Below are positions 24,165 to 36,400 of a stretch of 64,000 nucleotides of DNA, in pieces (within the stretch, counting starts at the first letter, position 1; every line of letters begins with the position of its first letter). Below the pieces are notes generated by a model. The model searched no databases and was not told the DNA's origin. It saw only the letters and a program-made list of their open reading frames with translations. The position numbers were made by a program, and so were the translations under genes. The stretch covers positions 1,269,407 to 1,333,406 of the forward strand of contig NC_030993.1 in NCBI RefSeq assembly GCF_000149955.1, in the 5' to 3' direction. Source of the DNA: Fusarium oxysporum f. sp. lycopersici 4287 (lineage: Eukaryota; Ascomycota; Sordariomycetes; Hypocreales; Nectriaceae).

Positions 24165-24803
24165 TCATTTCTCATCCTCTTGGGGAATGTCTAAAGGCTT
24201 CTGTGGCTTCTCCATTCCCATCTTGCCCATAAGTCCCTCTATCAACTCCTCCATCGCTTTTTCATCTTCAGGGCTCACCATCCCGGGCCTGCGGGTCACA
24301 GCCTGCGTCCGCTGCCTTAATTCCTCTATCGAGGAGAGATCAAATGCCCAGGAAATGCCTCCTACCAGCATGACTCCAAAGCTCATGACGTTGAGCGTGG
24401 CAAGTCCAAGGGCTTGCACAGCGAGTAAAGATCTGTCACCCGAGTCAAATTTGACTTGGTGTCGGTTGGAAGTGTAAAATTTGGGGAAGGAATTGTGCCG
24501 CATTCGTAGCACTGAACGTCTTGACACGGCAACAGATGCAGCAAGGAACCCAGCACCAGTGAGCAGCAGACCGAACTGTCGAATTGAACGGTCCCATGAC
24601 GGTTGCTGTGCTGCTATTATTGGCGATGCTCTTTGTGGAGCAGCAGAAATAGTTGGTGGAGTTGGTGTTGCTGGTGGGATTGAAACATTCGCAGATGGTC
24701 TTTGCTGGGCTGGTGAAGTTTCTTGGTTTTCCCGGGGAATTGAACCTTTATCAGAGTTGGGTATACTGAGCCATGAGCTTACTAAAGAAGCAAGAATAGG
24801 CAT
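24165..24803 (-). CDS. AIM11: AIM11 family mitochondrial membrane protein
   Basis: 212-aa protein with the AIM11 layout. A disordered Pro/Ala/Gln-rich N-terminus is followed by a first hydrophobic helix (FGLLLTGAGFLAASVAVSRR), a PKFYTSN block, and a second membrane helix in LATLNVMSFGVMLVGG followed by WAFDLSSIEELR. The C-terminus is acidic. AIM11 was named in yeast for altered inheritance of mitochondria; its molecular role is unknown. The start is the ATG at 24803, because the frame upstream opens with a TTG. No intron needed. Divergent from the oxygenase gene, with only 320 bp between. Confidence 0.85.
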   Translation of the reverse strand: MPILASLVSSWLSIPNSDKGSIPRENQETSPAQQRPSANVSIPPATPTPPTISAAPQRASPIIAAQQPSWDRSIRQFGLLLTGAGFLAASVAVSRRSVLRMRHNSFPKFYTSNRHQVKFDSGDRSLLAVQALGLATLNVMSFGVMLVGGISWAFDLSSIEELRQRTQAVTRRPGMVSPEDEKAMEELIEGLMGKMGMEKPQKPLDIPQEDEK

Positions 24804-25123
24804 TTTTTCGTGATCCGCCAACTTCTATTTGGTGGCAGCGTTTGTGACGGATAACTGTGCTGGGAATAGTAAGGTAAACCGTTGAATGCCTATTACTACC
24901 TCTTACCTTAACTTAGTTACTCGATATTACCTTTGGGGATATAGCACCCCGCTCATTGCATACAACTATCACGAATGTAGTGGATACCTACATAACTCAA
25001 GTATCACTGTCTCATGTCAGGTCGTGTCAAGTCAAGTCAATAAAGAGCCTCATCAACCTCTCTCTCTCTCCCCCAGCCCAGCAGCCGCCCAATAAATATT
25101 CCCTACTTTCCATTTTGAAAAGT
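24804..25123. other. Short divergent promoter, AIM11 / oxygenase
   Basis: 320 bp with a CT-rich tract at about 25055-25075, just before the oxygenase start. The oxygenase frame is open back to an ATG at 24956, but that segment looks like leader sequence. Confidence 0.5.
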
Positions 25124-26237
25124 ATGCCGAAAATAAAAAATAAAGGGTCCAAGTCAGGCAAAGTGGAAGCCTCAGCGCCGCCGCCACCAGTTCCTCCATC
25201 ATGGCCAGCTTTCAAGCCTTCTCTGCCGATAGTTGACTTGTCTCCTGAACCTCATCCATTGACTTCCAAAGTTGTTCTTATACCTTCATTTTTCCCGCGA
25301 TCGCTCTGCCGCGATTATGTGGCCTTTCTAAAAACCCTCCCTCTACAAACAACGCCAGGTCGTCCCAAGCGGGGCGAAGCAGTTCGTGTCAACGACCGGT
25401 TTCAGGTTGATAGCTATGATTTTGCAACTCGCTTATGGGAGCAAACTGGTTTGAAAGAGGTCTTGCTAGACGGCGATGTTAACGAGAAGTGGTAAGTCTT
25501 GCTTCGTGTCGATTCGCCGTCTATGTCCAACTGCAATGGTCACGATGTCGTAGACAGCAAAGTTAATGTTGCGTAGGGGTGGTGAACCTGTTGGGCTGAA
25601 TCCTAATATTCGAGTATATCGTTACTCGAAGGGCCAGTTTTTTGACTGCCATTGTACGTGTACAAGTCTCATCTCCACAACTGTTCCATTCAACGACCAT
25701 CGTAGCGACCTCAATGGCATAACGACACAAACCTCTTGCTCCTGTCCTTCCACAAGCGTTCCATAATTTGCACCCATTTATCTATCTCATGGCTCCCTCT
25801 TCTCACTTGACATGCGCACCTTAGCTGACCAACGTCTGTTTCGCCCACCAGATGACGACTCGAATAACCTGACGTTACCTTCGGATCCTCCACTACCAGT
25901 GAGAACCACGTGGACCCTGTTACTCTATTTGACATCCGCTTCTGAGGGCTGTGTTGGGGGCGAGACAGTATTTTACCCAAGAGATCGAAGGTCGTCTCGA
26001 GAAGAGATCGTGGTCCCTCTTGAGACTGGGACATTGCTTCTCCACAAACATGGAGACGATTGTCTACTGGTAAGAAGTTCCCTACACCTTTTTGCCGTCT
26101 TTGATTAGACAGACTTCCCGTGCTACATGAATCTTGACCCCAAAGATTTACTAATTACTTTAACTTAGCACGAAGGACGAGAGGTTACTGCAGGTGAAAA
26201 ATGGGTTTTACGGACGGATCTTTGCATCAGACGATGA
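25124..26237 (+). CDS. 2-oxoglutarate/Fe(II) oxygenase, prolyl-4-hydroxylase type
   Basis: Predicted dioxygenase of 243 aa that would use Fe(II), oxygen and 2-oxoglutarate to hydroxylate a substrate that cannot be told from sequence. The full facial triad is present: H148 and D150 in the HYDDS block and the distal H222 in HEGREV. The 2-oxoglutarate lysine is K232, ten residues on (GEKWVLRTD). The GGETVFYP strand typical of P4H catalytic domains is also present. Exons: 25124-25491, 25577-25653, 25852-26069, 26169-26237 (732 nt). All joins use GTAAG or GTACGT donors and restore conserved blocks. There is no signal peptide, so it is likely cytosolic or nuclear. An upstream in-frame ATG at 24956 would add 56 Ser-rich residues; I prefer 25124. 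Confidence 0.85.
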
Positions 26238-26455
26238 ATTTGATTATCAGCCTAAGTAACCTGGTAGTCCCAAAACTTTGGTTTGTTGTACTACTGAGTT
26301 TACTGTCTACCTTTTCCTTACCAACTGGCTGGCCCCGTTGTCGTCCTTACCGTTACAATGGTCCATTCTTGCACGCGACAATTTCTCCAGCACCAAGATT
26401 TTCAATCTTAGGCCAATGCCGTGGTCGTATCGGCAGCTGATCCCAATGTCAATGG

Positions 26456-29400
26456 TCACTTGGCATCCGCCTCACCCATGAGGCTGACCAAGCGATCAAT
26501 AGCTTCTTCGGCGTCTTCCTCCTCCAATTCATCGCTGTAGATCGAGTCTGTCTCGTCTTCGACGATGTCATCACTCGGAACTTCAACTTCCATGCCATTC
26601 TCTGATGAAAGATCTGGCTGTTCGTCGCTGACCATTTCAAAATCACCTCCAGCAGAAGATGATTGCCCTGAACCCGAAATGCCATTAGGGAAGTCGTCAT
26701 CTCCCTCGGGGACCGCATCGTCTTCCAGAGGGAAAATAGCCAATGGCTGTCCTCGATGAAGGACTGTGCCGTCCGGAAGGTGAGAATGGATCTCAGGTGC
26801 CAGCTCAGACACTTCGGGGACCTCTTGTTTTGCAGGCGTGGCATCATTCTTCACTGTTGGCTCAAGGTGCTCGCCAAACCCTGGCATTTCTCCTTGACGA
26901 GGTCCCGCGGCAAGTGGAGATCTCAGTTCAAGGTTACTAGAGTTTGCTATACGACACATCTCCTTATGGAAGATCCAGGGGAAACTAATCAGAGGCATTG
27001 ACTTTGGTTCTAGCTTGCGCGGTTGCAAGAGGGTTCCCGCGTTGTTGATGACTCCTCGGTGGTGCTCGTATAGTGCAATTTTCATTTCCTCATCGGTTAC
27101 CTTGTACATGGCTGCGACAAAGGGTTCGAGTTTCTCTGCATTCTTAGAACCTGCAGTACCGATACATAGCTGTCGAAATGCCGCCTTGAGATTATTGTAC
27201 TCACGACGAAGCTCCTCCTGAACTTTGTAGTCTGAACCAACAGCAGGTTTCGACATGGCAAAGCCAGTCCAAAGCTCAAATTCAGTCTTGAGCGCATGTT
27301 GGCTCAGTAGTCGGCGTACAGATGTATCGTATTGTGTCTTGATTTTTCTTGCAGATTTGAGTGTGTCTCGCTTGAGTTCAAACTTTTTGATAATCCGTTG
27401 GTCGAATGGACTGTCCCAGATAGGGTCAAACTTGACTTGCTTACCTTTCACTTTGTCAAATATGACACCAAGAGCTTTCCTGGAGGTGTAGCTGTTCTTC
27501 TTCTCCATAAAATGGGGCCACTTCCGAGGTTGTTGATCTCGTCTCAATACCGCTGGGTCACCCGTCTTTGGATAGTCCACTGCTTTGGAGTGCAGCTCTG
27601 CAAGTTCAAGACCTTAGAACAGGGTTAGCAGAAAACATTGATATATGAGCACTACCACGACTCACATTTTGGTGACATTGGGCCAAGGTCGTCTGAAAAT
27701 GCTAGATGAGATGTCGCAATGAGCGGCAGTTTATCGTTCTTTAGGTACTTGACGAAGAAGTTCCTGAGATCGTCGACCGTGACATCACGGTCAAGCTCAA
27801 TGGGTTTGGGCGCTAAGTAATTCATAGGCGGATAATTCCATCTTCTAGGAATCAGAGTCGGCTCCCATATTACGAAGAAGTCATCGCCGTCAAGGTCACC
27901 ACCAGAAAGCATATTAGGAACAGGCTGATCGCCGGTGGATGGAAATACAACGACATCCCTCAGGTGATGCAGGGCTGGACAGTCCACTGCTTCAGCAACA
28001 CGAATGTCTCCCGGGTGCAGCGAAGGGTTGCGTCCAATTATGCATACTCCGCTGATGACCTGAGTCTTGTTATAGTGTGTTGCGTCGCTCAGCTGAATGA
28101 AGATTTGCGGAAGTCTATCGATAGCTTTATCTTCGGAGCCTTCGGTTTCGGATGAGTGACCTCTGAGGGTGCCAGTTTCATCGACGCAGCCAAGGACGAA
28201 AGCACTTTTCTGCACCTGAATCCTTGCTTTCTCCTTGAGTAGCTTTAAGGACCAAGATCTCCAAAGTTTAAGTACGTTAACAACGAAGGGTTCCTGCAGA
28301 TCATCTGTTTTGAAGCCAGCCCTGAGTAGGTCAGAGATATTGTTCTCGTCAACAAATTTGGTCAACATGTCTATTGCAACATCGTTGTCCTCCATGGCCA
28401 GCTCATACGACCGCAACTGGTGGTCAAGCAGGTTAGTGAAGGAAGCGATGGGGACCCCAAGACATTCGAGAATGGTGATTGTTTGTCTATTGAGAGTTGC
28501 TGTCGCCATTGCTGCACTGCGGATAATTTCGAGACCTTTGGAATCTGACTCGAACTTCTTCTGGGATTCGCGAATATGGACTTCCATGACTTTGGTGTCG
28601 TTGGGCCAAATGGCGAGAACCCCTTTACAGCCACCCATACGAAACTGGAAGGCGGAGGGTCGCGCAATAACATCAAGAATCATGTCTTCGCTGATAAGCT
28701 GCGCCAAGAACGACGATATCTTACCGATGCCGTCGGTGAAGCAGTAGCCGTTCCTCTCAATATCAGGTATCTGTTGAGTTGCCGGCGCCGAAATTGCATG
28801 AAGCTCTCGTGTGGTAGAGAAGCATTGACCGAGGCGAGCAGCATACTTCGCCACAACCTTTATATGGCTAAACTGACCCATCCACCTGCGGATATCGTCG
28901 CATGATAGGTGTTCCGTGGGACAAAAGAAGTAAGCGCCGTTGACTCTGAGCTGCGAGTTGCCAAAGGCAAGGAATTCGTAAAAACGATCGCCGATACGGA
29001 CGCCTTTATACATTGAACGAAGCACTCTTTTGTAGATCTCGTCATTTTGGTCCTTGTTTACCGCAATCCTCCCCTTTTCCATCTCTTCGGTGAATTGGAT
29101 TTTGAGGAAGCGATCCTCATAATGCTTGTAGCGGCGCATGACGCGGTTGGACATCTCCACTGTAGGTGTTGTATAGCGAATGGTTGTTGGCGTGATGACG
29201 GCTTTACGGATGAGACAACAATGAGAAGGAATTCTTGACATTATTATAGAGCCATCAATCTGAGACTCCTCTAAAATAGCCATTGGGTCGATGACAACTT
29301 GAGCGTTATCAGCCACGGATTCGAGACAAAGCCTGGCTTTGGCTGGCTTCATGTTCGCAAGTCTCTCCAAGAACTCCCTGCCTATCATGTGTTCGTTGAG

Positions 29401-30636
29401 ATAGCCGCGTGAAAGACAAACTTCAAGCTGGTATCTAATTTCGAAAGGCAGATGAACAATCGAGTCGGGGGAGTACTGAAGCATCTGAAGTGCGTTGTGC
29501 CCTTCGGTAGGAGCCTGGTGGTCTATGTATTCCCACATCTTTGCTTTTGTTCCATGGACAGTCTTGAAATCATCTTGAACTTTAGTGGTGATGTTGAAGT
29601 CGTCCAGGATGCTCACCAACTGTTGATTGACCTGGCTTGCTATTTCAGTTCCCCCATCCAGAACGAACCCAAGAGTGGTCCATCGGCCGATATCAACGAA
29701 TTCGGGATCTTGGAAATCGTTGTGGAGAGTGACAGGGTACATCATAGGGAGACCAGCATGTTGAACAATATTTGTTGCACGATTCCAGCTCTTCATAACA
29801 CTCCAATTCTTGGTTTCGTCGGAAAAGGTCGAATGGATGTCAGGTGTCTTCCAATAGTACTGAGGTGGCGTCTTGAGAGGAACAACAAGAGTACAGCAAT
29901 TATCAACGGCTGCTGTTTGATAAACATTCTTCATACTCGAAAAGTCAATAACAACTTTGTGTTGCCGTTCAGTTCTGTTTCCCCCCGCAACACTCGGTAT
30001 GGGGAAGAACACAGTCAGTCTCTGGTATTTCGGGCTGAGCTCAAGTTTAAGACTTCGTCCATTGCCCATCCCAGGGATAGACTTCATGATCTTCATTGAT
30101 TTCTCCCCTGTCAGGCTCCCGAAATGCATGGCCGCAGGATAGAGTGTCAGTTTGACAGGGCAAGTCCGGTCAGGATGTACCGGGCTTTTCAGAAAGCCTG
30201 GAGGTACGTGATTGGAAAGCTTAATAGAAATCTCAATCTGTTTGGGATGTTGTTTTCTGTCGTGATGGCGAACAACATAACTGCCCGTGTACCAAAAGTT
30301 TCGCTCTGGCGGTGGTTCGAACCTGATTTTGGCGTTACTGATGTTCGGATTTCTTTGCGTCTCGTAGATATCCATGTATGCGATTTCTCCCTCATGAGAG
30401 AACCAGTCCCAGAGATTTGAAGTCGTGACTGAAGTTGACAATCCCTCAAGATGTATCGTGAGTTCAGGCCATGCTTTCCATTGTCCGTGGAGCTGAGAAG
30501 CAAGCCCATCAAGGTTGATTGTATGGTTTCGCCGAACCTTTGGTTGCCCTGGCCTGCATCTCTTCGATCTTCGCTGGTGCTTGGGGTTTTGTTGGGACCC
30601 TTTCGAGAGTCCGTCGGGGGGGCGTTTGGAGCTCAT
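26456..30636 (-). CDS. RNA-dependent RNA polymerase (RNA silencing)
   Basis: Cellular RdRP of about 1375 aa that would copy single-stranded RNA to make dsRNA for Dicer. The catalytic signature DLDGD is complete (D914, D916, D918), preceded by LSGG. An upstream block has GCKGVLAIWPND and the FTDGIGKIS motif of the family. The N-terminus carries an RRM-like fold (about 55-115), as in Rdp1/SAD-1-like members. The C-terminus ends in a long Asp/Glu-rich tail. Exons 30636-27666 and 27612-26456 join across a 53-nt intron at the conserved CLELAELHSKAVDYPKTG block. Which of the ascomycete clades (SAD-1/Rdp1, QDE-1 or RRP-3) it belongs to needs a tree; the RRM argues against QDE-1. The ATG at 30636 is used because the frame upstream opens with TTG. 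Confidence 0.95.
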
Positions 30637-31587
30637 GTTCAATTTCTATCCATATAATCTGGGGAGGTTATTAGTCAAAGTGGCTTCCTCAACGACGAGC
30701 TCAAATGATAATGATGACTTCAAAAGAATGTACCTTGGTTAATTGAATGATGCCCCAGGAATAATTTTGATGTAGCACACTTCAAGTGTTGATCATAAAG
30801 GTTAGAAATCAGTATGGCTGTTGCATCAAAGATCAAGATCAAAGAGTTTTTTTTTTGGATCGAGGAAGATGAATTTTGTCACTTGGCGTGGTGATGTGCG
30901 ATGACAAGGCGCGAGTGTTGTGCAGTGATTCAGAGAGCAGGCATCTACTAGAAGCCCGAGATTACAGATGCCTCCTGCTTCAGCAAAGAAGGAAGAAAAT
31001 CCAACTAGCAGGTCATAAGAAGCAGGTTATCAAGCTAAGCACAGTGGTATCGAAATTCCAGCAGAGGTAAAGGGTTTTGGGCCAGACGAGATTGGACTCT
31101 GCTATCAGTTGGTGTTTTTTGTTGTTTAAAAGAGCAATGTAAGAAGCCTAGTGATGGAAGCAAAATTGCTGAGATCAGCAAACAGTTAAGCATTTGGGCG
31201 CTTTCCTGAGTACAGACGGCTTTGTAGAAATGTTTCGTTCGCTTGAATCTAATGTACTTCATGTTTGTTACGGCAGCACAACCTCTGTCAAGTGTTTCTG
31301 TAGAATAAGACACCGTATTGCAGTGTGCCGCAAGTTCGTATTGATGACTGAACAGCTGACTGCATCATTCACATGGAGATACATAGTTCTCCCAATCTAT
31401 AGCTGCGGTTTGGGTTTGTCTTACAACGTTTCATCTAACATTAGAGCAATGGCTGCCGTGTGGCAAGCAGGGCAGCAAGCGGTCCCTACAAGCATCATCA
31501 ATACTGCAAATCTCTACATACAGCGATAATTTGTTACAAACCCACTAGTCTAAGGAGCTACGTAGAAACACAGCAATAATTCCTGTC
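30637..31587. other. RdRP promoter and DLD1 3' flank
   Basis: 950 bp with several small ORFs on both strands (for example 31194-31529) that lack protein features. An 11-nt T run lies near 30847-30857. Nothing else recognised. Confidence 0.45.
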
Positions 31588-33567
31588 TTAGACCAAGTCT
31601 TTCACCACACGGTTTGGTGTCACCGCGGTATTTGACCCAGGATATAGAGTGTTCTCCCAAGGCACATCCATGATCTTTCCAGGATTCAAGATCCATTCAG
31701 GGTCGAAAGCCTTCTTCACAGCTACCATAACTTCCAGAGTCTCTGGTCCAACTTCCCAGAGTAGACTCTCCTTTTTGCCCCAGCCGATGGAATGCTCTCC
31801 TGTACATGTACCATCCATGTCGAGCGCTCGCTTCACCATGTTCTTAACGCAAGCTTCGACTTTTTGGCGCTCACCAGGGACGTTCTTGTTATACATGATA
31901 CTTTCATGAAAATTTCCGTCTCCCACATGTCCCAAGATGCTGGCGAAGAGGCCAAGCTCATCCATCTCTTTCTTGCTGACCTCTATGATGTCAGCTAGCC
32001 GGCTGAACGGAACAGCTACATCGGTGCTCCCTGTGTTATCATCAATTAGCGACCGAATTGACAGGTAATATGTTGATGGTGGCACTGTGGTACTCACAAA
32101 CATCGTCACCATTTTTTCGGAGTGAGAGCATGGACCAAAGGGATTCTTTCCTGGCAGACCAGAGCAATTGTTGCTCAGCAGCATCCCGAGCAAACTCGAA
32201 ACTTCCACCCTTGTTTGCCGCCGCAATCTTTTTTACCCTATTGATGTTGTCTTTCACGCCGTCTTTTGTACCTGAGAACTTGAAAAACAATGTTGGCAAT
32301 TCCTTCCAGACCCGCGGTTTCGTAGCACCACCGAGGTTGATGACTCTCATTTGAACTTCATCCATGATCTCCATCGCCGCGACGGGAACGCCGGCCTGCA
32401 TGACGCCAGCTGCCGCATCGGCGGCATCTCGAATGGTGGGAAATGTAACAACAGCAACCGAATACTGCTCTGGAATGACAGCCAACTTGAGTGTAGCTGT
32501 GAGTGTTAGTAAACTTTCGTTTTGCGTGGATACGCCTTGTTATACCTTCCGTGACAATCCCTAGTGTGCCTTCGGAGCCAACAAACAGCCCGTTCAGGTT
32601 ATATCCAGCAGATGACTTTCGCGGCCTTCGTCTCGTTTTGATAATACGCCCGTCGGACAGGACAACGGTCAAGTTAATGACCCAATCCTTCATTGTACCA
32701 TATCTTACAGCATTTGTTCCAGAGCAATTCGTTCCGATCATACCTCCTATCTTCGCTGATGGGCCTGAACAAATTCGTCAGTGCTGCGATGTCTCTGGCC
32801 CTCCATGCTTGTTGGTCACATACCAGGATCGACAGGAAAGAAAAGACCACTATCCATAGCCAACAACTTTGCGTTTAGATCTTGCCAGCCAATACTGGGC
32901 TGGACCACAATATCCATATCATCTTTGTTAAACTGAATGATCTGGTCCATATACGCAAAATCCACACTGATTCCTCCGTAAGGGGCAGAAAAATTGCCTT
33001 CCAAGCTTGAGCCTCCGGAATAGGGAATGATAGGAACGCGATGCTCATGACATATGCGAGCTATCACGGACACTTGCTCAGTTGTTCTAGGATATGCCAC
33101 AGCTACTGGCAAAGTATCAGGGTTGACCGTAGACCATTCTGAGTAGCCGTGTGCTAGTAGATCCTCGGGGTCCGTCGAAATAAAGCCTTCTATTCCAACC
33201 TCGTTCTCGATTCGCTTGATCGCCTGTTTTGAAGATCAGCTTGAGGCATGAGAACATGCAGGTATTTTACCTTCTCCATCTCGGGCAACGTAGCATAATG
33301 AGGCGCAACCGATCGACCCCATGTAGAATTTCCAGTGCCTTTAATTTCGTTCAAGCTGGCAAGCCCCCATCCAAGAGCTCCAGCTCCAATGGCTACTGCC
33401 AAAACCTTTGGTCGCGACCATCCCGGGTTATTCCTTGGTTTTCTCTGACCAGAGTCATGGGCAACACGAGAACGAAGGCCAGAGGAGGCTGTAAGACTTC
33501 GTCGAAATTCCGTTCTTTGGGCACAACGGCCCAATAGAGTTCTTGTCGAAGTCCTGCTGGTAAACAT
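31588..33567 (-). CDS. DLD1: D-lactate dehydrogenase (cytochrome), mitochondrial
   Basis: FAD flavoprotein of 585 aa that oxidises D-lactate to pyruvate and passes electrons to cytochrome c. The first about 50 residues are basic and Ser/Arg-rich (mitochondrial presequence). They are followed by a hydrophobic segment, [19 protein letters not shown], that probably anchors it in the inner membrane. The PCMH-type FAD domain shows [11 protein letters not shown] and [15 protein letters not shown]. The C-terminal FAD-oxidase half has [10 protein letters not shown] and [11 protein letters not shown]. Exons: 33567-33271, 33223-32824, 32764-32546, 32496-32098, 32030-31588 (1758 nt). All four introns are 47-67 nt with GTAAAA, GTATGT, GTATAA and GTGAGT donors. 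The annotation of fungal paralogues can mix DLD1 with D-2-hydroxyglutarate dehydrogenases; overall pattern and length favour DLD1. Confidence 0.93.
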
Positions 33568-35178
33568 TTCAACCCAATGTTAAAGAACCCTATAATTTTA
33601 TGACTCAGACGGCCCGTTCCACAATTGACCGTGATGTAGAACCAAGATCGATTCAAGACCCGAAGGCTGCTGCTTTTCCTCCAATTAACAAACTTCAATG
33701 AGTCCGTTGCGTTATATGGCTCTTGCGAGCAATGTTTTGATCACGAACAGGAATCTCTGCCGTATCTAAGCGAGTCTTTACCGAGTATCCGCAAGCAAGT
33801 GAGAAGGGGAAAGAACGACAAGAATCCTTCAATTCAAGCAACCAAGAGAGATGGCCTCGCGAAGGGGAATTCCGGAGCTAGATGTGGCCACGATGGGGCT
33901 GACTCTCACTTATAAGTAGTCTCAAGAACATCATCGGCGCACGTGGGGCATATCCAGGGAAGTAGAAATCTAAATTCAAACGGCTCCTCTTGTAAGCATA
34001 GTCTCGCTGATGCAATACTGAGCGCCGCGTTGCCGCTGGGTCTTAGCATGGCTTTTCCCATAGCTTGTTGAGCCTAGCGGGTCTAATGGTGAGGGGGCAC
34101 ACGATCCATCTTTCATGGGCGTTGTGCGTGTGCGGTCTTACTGTAACAAGAAATTCAGTCGCATGGATGGTTTGAGGCTCCCCACGCATTACGCCCACAT
34201 GCACATCACAGGAACAGCGCGCGTGAGACTCGCATTGTCGAATCGCAGCTTCAAGGAGTGCAGCCAACTGCATCATGGCTGAGGAGGATTCGACGGGCGA
34301 CTGCAGTTACCGTTAGTCATGCATTTTGACCTCATGCGTAATTACGACTCGATACCCTAGATTTACGATGGATTTCCCCGCTCCTAAATGACTCGGTTTG
34401 CTCGCCGAACCAGCAGCTTCACAGCATACAGCATGTACCGTGGGAGTGTGGAGAAGGGGGAAGAAGCCGAGCCCACTTGGTGCTATTCGCAGTTTGGGGG
34501 TTCGAGAGCTTCCTTCAGTGGGATGGAGTAACTAGCTCAATGGAGAAGTTGGGGAATAAATGAAGAAACTCAATTCGGGAGACAAGTCGTTCGCAAACAA
34601 CCAGCATTCTCGTAAACGTGGGGTGGGTAAGGAATAGGAATTCGCCTGCGTCCGAATTCTCACCTCGGTCAGCCAGACTGTAACACAGCCACAACTTTAC
34701 GCATTAGGAGGTCAACTGATAGTCCGATAACCATGGATGTAACCCATGAGCACTTAGTAGACAGGCTGTTTTCCTCATCACCTTGGTCGCAAATTATTGT
34801 GTAATGCAGCCCTACCAGTCAGCTTTGTTCCTAACCTTCTTCCTTGACAACCATGATATTTGAAAGAAACACGAGCTACGTATATGGGTGCTGGCAGAGT
34901 GATGCGATATATTATCATAGTTGTGGGACGTTCGGATGGCAGTGACGTTTTCGCTGGCGTGTCGAAAGATTGAGGGCAACGTCTACAGTTCACTTCCATC
35001 ACGGTTCGAGAGAGATTTCTGTCAGGAATCGACACTTCTGTTGGGCTCAAATTCATCTTTTATCGTAGCCTCATGGGGGCCGGCTATCTCCAGGGTAGTT
35101 AAAGCCGCAAAGCAAACGTCAAATCCGAGACTCCATTCCACATGCCATTTTTTACCATTCCAATCGCAAATCCACATT
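33568..35178. other. DLD1 promoter and eS4 3' flank
   Basis: 1.6 kb without a supportable gene. Short ORFs (for example 34043-34276) carry no family signal. A CACGTG hexamer lies near 33932 but is isolated. Confidence 0.45.
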
Positions 35179-36199
35179 TTAGTGAGAGATGGCGTAAGCA
35201 CGTCGGCGGTCACGCTCCTCAGCGATGGTGAGCTTGACACCCTTGCCCTTGGGCAGAGAGATCCAGGGCTTGTCCTGGCCGATGACGAAAACGTTGCTCT
35301 CACGGGTAGCAAAGCTGTTGTCAATGGCATCCTTGACGTGGACGATGTTGAAACCTCCATCGTGACGCTCACGGTGAGTGATAACGCCAACACGACCCAT
35401 GTTACGACCACCAGTGACCATGACGACGGCGCCAGTGTCGAACTTGATGAAGTCTGTGATCTTGCCAGTGGCGAGGTCAATCTTGACAGTGTCGTTGACC
35501 TTGATCAGAGGGTCAGGGTAGCGGATACTGTGAGAATTCGTTAGCAATGGGGTATTTGGGGTTTACATACAGCCGTCAAATAAAGCTCCTGTCTTGTCGG
35601 GTGACTTGAATCGACCAAAGCTTGATCCAACGGCTGAATGATGTCTGACAGAACTCACGTTCGTGCATCGTGCGTGACCAAGAATGGGATTCCACCGCGA
35701 CCAAGCTGGACACGCTTGACCTTGCCAAGCTTGTACTCAGCCTCCTCAGCCTGGATTCGGTGGACGGTGAATCGGCCCTTGGTATCGTAGACAAGACGGA
35801 AGTTCTCGCCAGTCTTCTCGATAGTGATAACGTCCATGAAACCGGAGGGGTAGGTGGAATCGGTGCGGACCTTGCCGTCGACCTTGACCAGTCGCTGCAT
35901 CAGGATGGCCTTGGTCTCGCGGTAGTTGAGAGCATACTTGAGGCGGTTTCGGATGAAGACGATCAGAGGCATGCAGTCGCGGAGCTTGTGAGGACCGGCA
36001 GAAGGCTTGGGAGCGTAGGTGCCGGACAGCTTGTCAAGCAGCCAGTGCGAGGGGGCGCTGAGGCGCTTCTGGTGCTTCTTGCTATTGACTGTCAGACCCT
36101 CGTTCTCATAACGGGACAACAGGAGAGAAGTCCGAATCGCGATTCCTTGTAATCGTATCTGCGTTCTTCTTGTTATTCCACTTACATTCCGCGGGCCAT
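35179..36199 (-). CDS. RPS4: 40S ribosomal protein eS4 (RPS4)
   Basis: Structural component of the small ribosomal subunit, 261 aa, the same length as the yeast protein. Visible parts: the N-terminus [18 protein letters not shown], an S4-like RNA-binding region ([18 protein letters not shown], then [14 protein letters not shown]), the central eS4 domain and a C-terminal KOW region ([16 protein letters not shown]). Exons: 36199-36186, 36081-35659, 35527-35179 (786 nt). The first exon is only 14 nt (MARG plus two bases), a pattern common in fungal ribosomal protein genes. Introns are 103 and 131 nt; I checked both for box C/D snoRNA motifs and saw none. The promoter has a telobox and a CACGTG palindrome (separate entries). 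Confidence 0.97.
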
Positions 36200-36313
36200 T
36201 GTGTCGGTTGGCTGGTTTGTCGGCGGTGATGAGGAGGATGGACGAGGGAACCAACTTCACAGAGAACGGACCGAGTGATGTGTTGATCGCGCACTTTTTT
36301 TTTCGTAGTGCGC

Positions 36314-36321
36314 TTAGGGTT
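36314..36321 (-). promoter_or_regulatory. Telobox AACCCTAA in the eS4 promoter
   Basis: On the eS4 sense strand this reads AACCCTAA, 115 bp upstream of the ATG. It matches the ARCCCTAA element bound by Tbf1-type telobox Myb factors, which regulates ribosomal protein genes in several ascomycetes. Function here is inferred from position and match only. Confidence 0.6.
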
Positions 36322-36390
36322 TGTTTTGTTGCCCTAGGTCGGCTTCGGCGTTTATCTTCTTCCGATCCCTCCGCCATTCACGGAGGTGCC

Positions 36391-36400
36391 GTCACGTGAC
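36391..36400. promoter_or_regulatory. GTCACGTGAC palindrome (Cbf1-type E-box)
   Basis: Perfect 10-bp palindrome around CACGTG, about 190 bp upstream of the eS4 ATG and about 70 bp beyond the telobox. It fits the RTCACRTG preference of Cbf1-like bHLH proteins, which act with Tbf1 at ribosomal protein promoters in Candida albicans. CACGTG alone is not rare, so the pairing carries the weight. Confidence 0.5.

Noticed and set aside
35528..36184. snoRNA inside an eS4 intron
   Set aside because: Neither intron shows a box C (RTGATGA) with a matching box D (CTGA) at a sensible distance.
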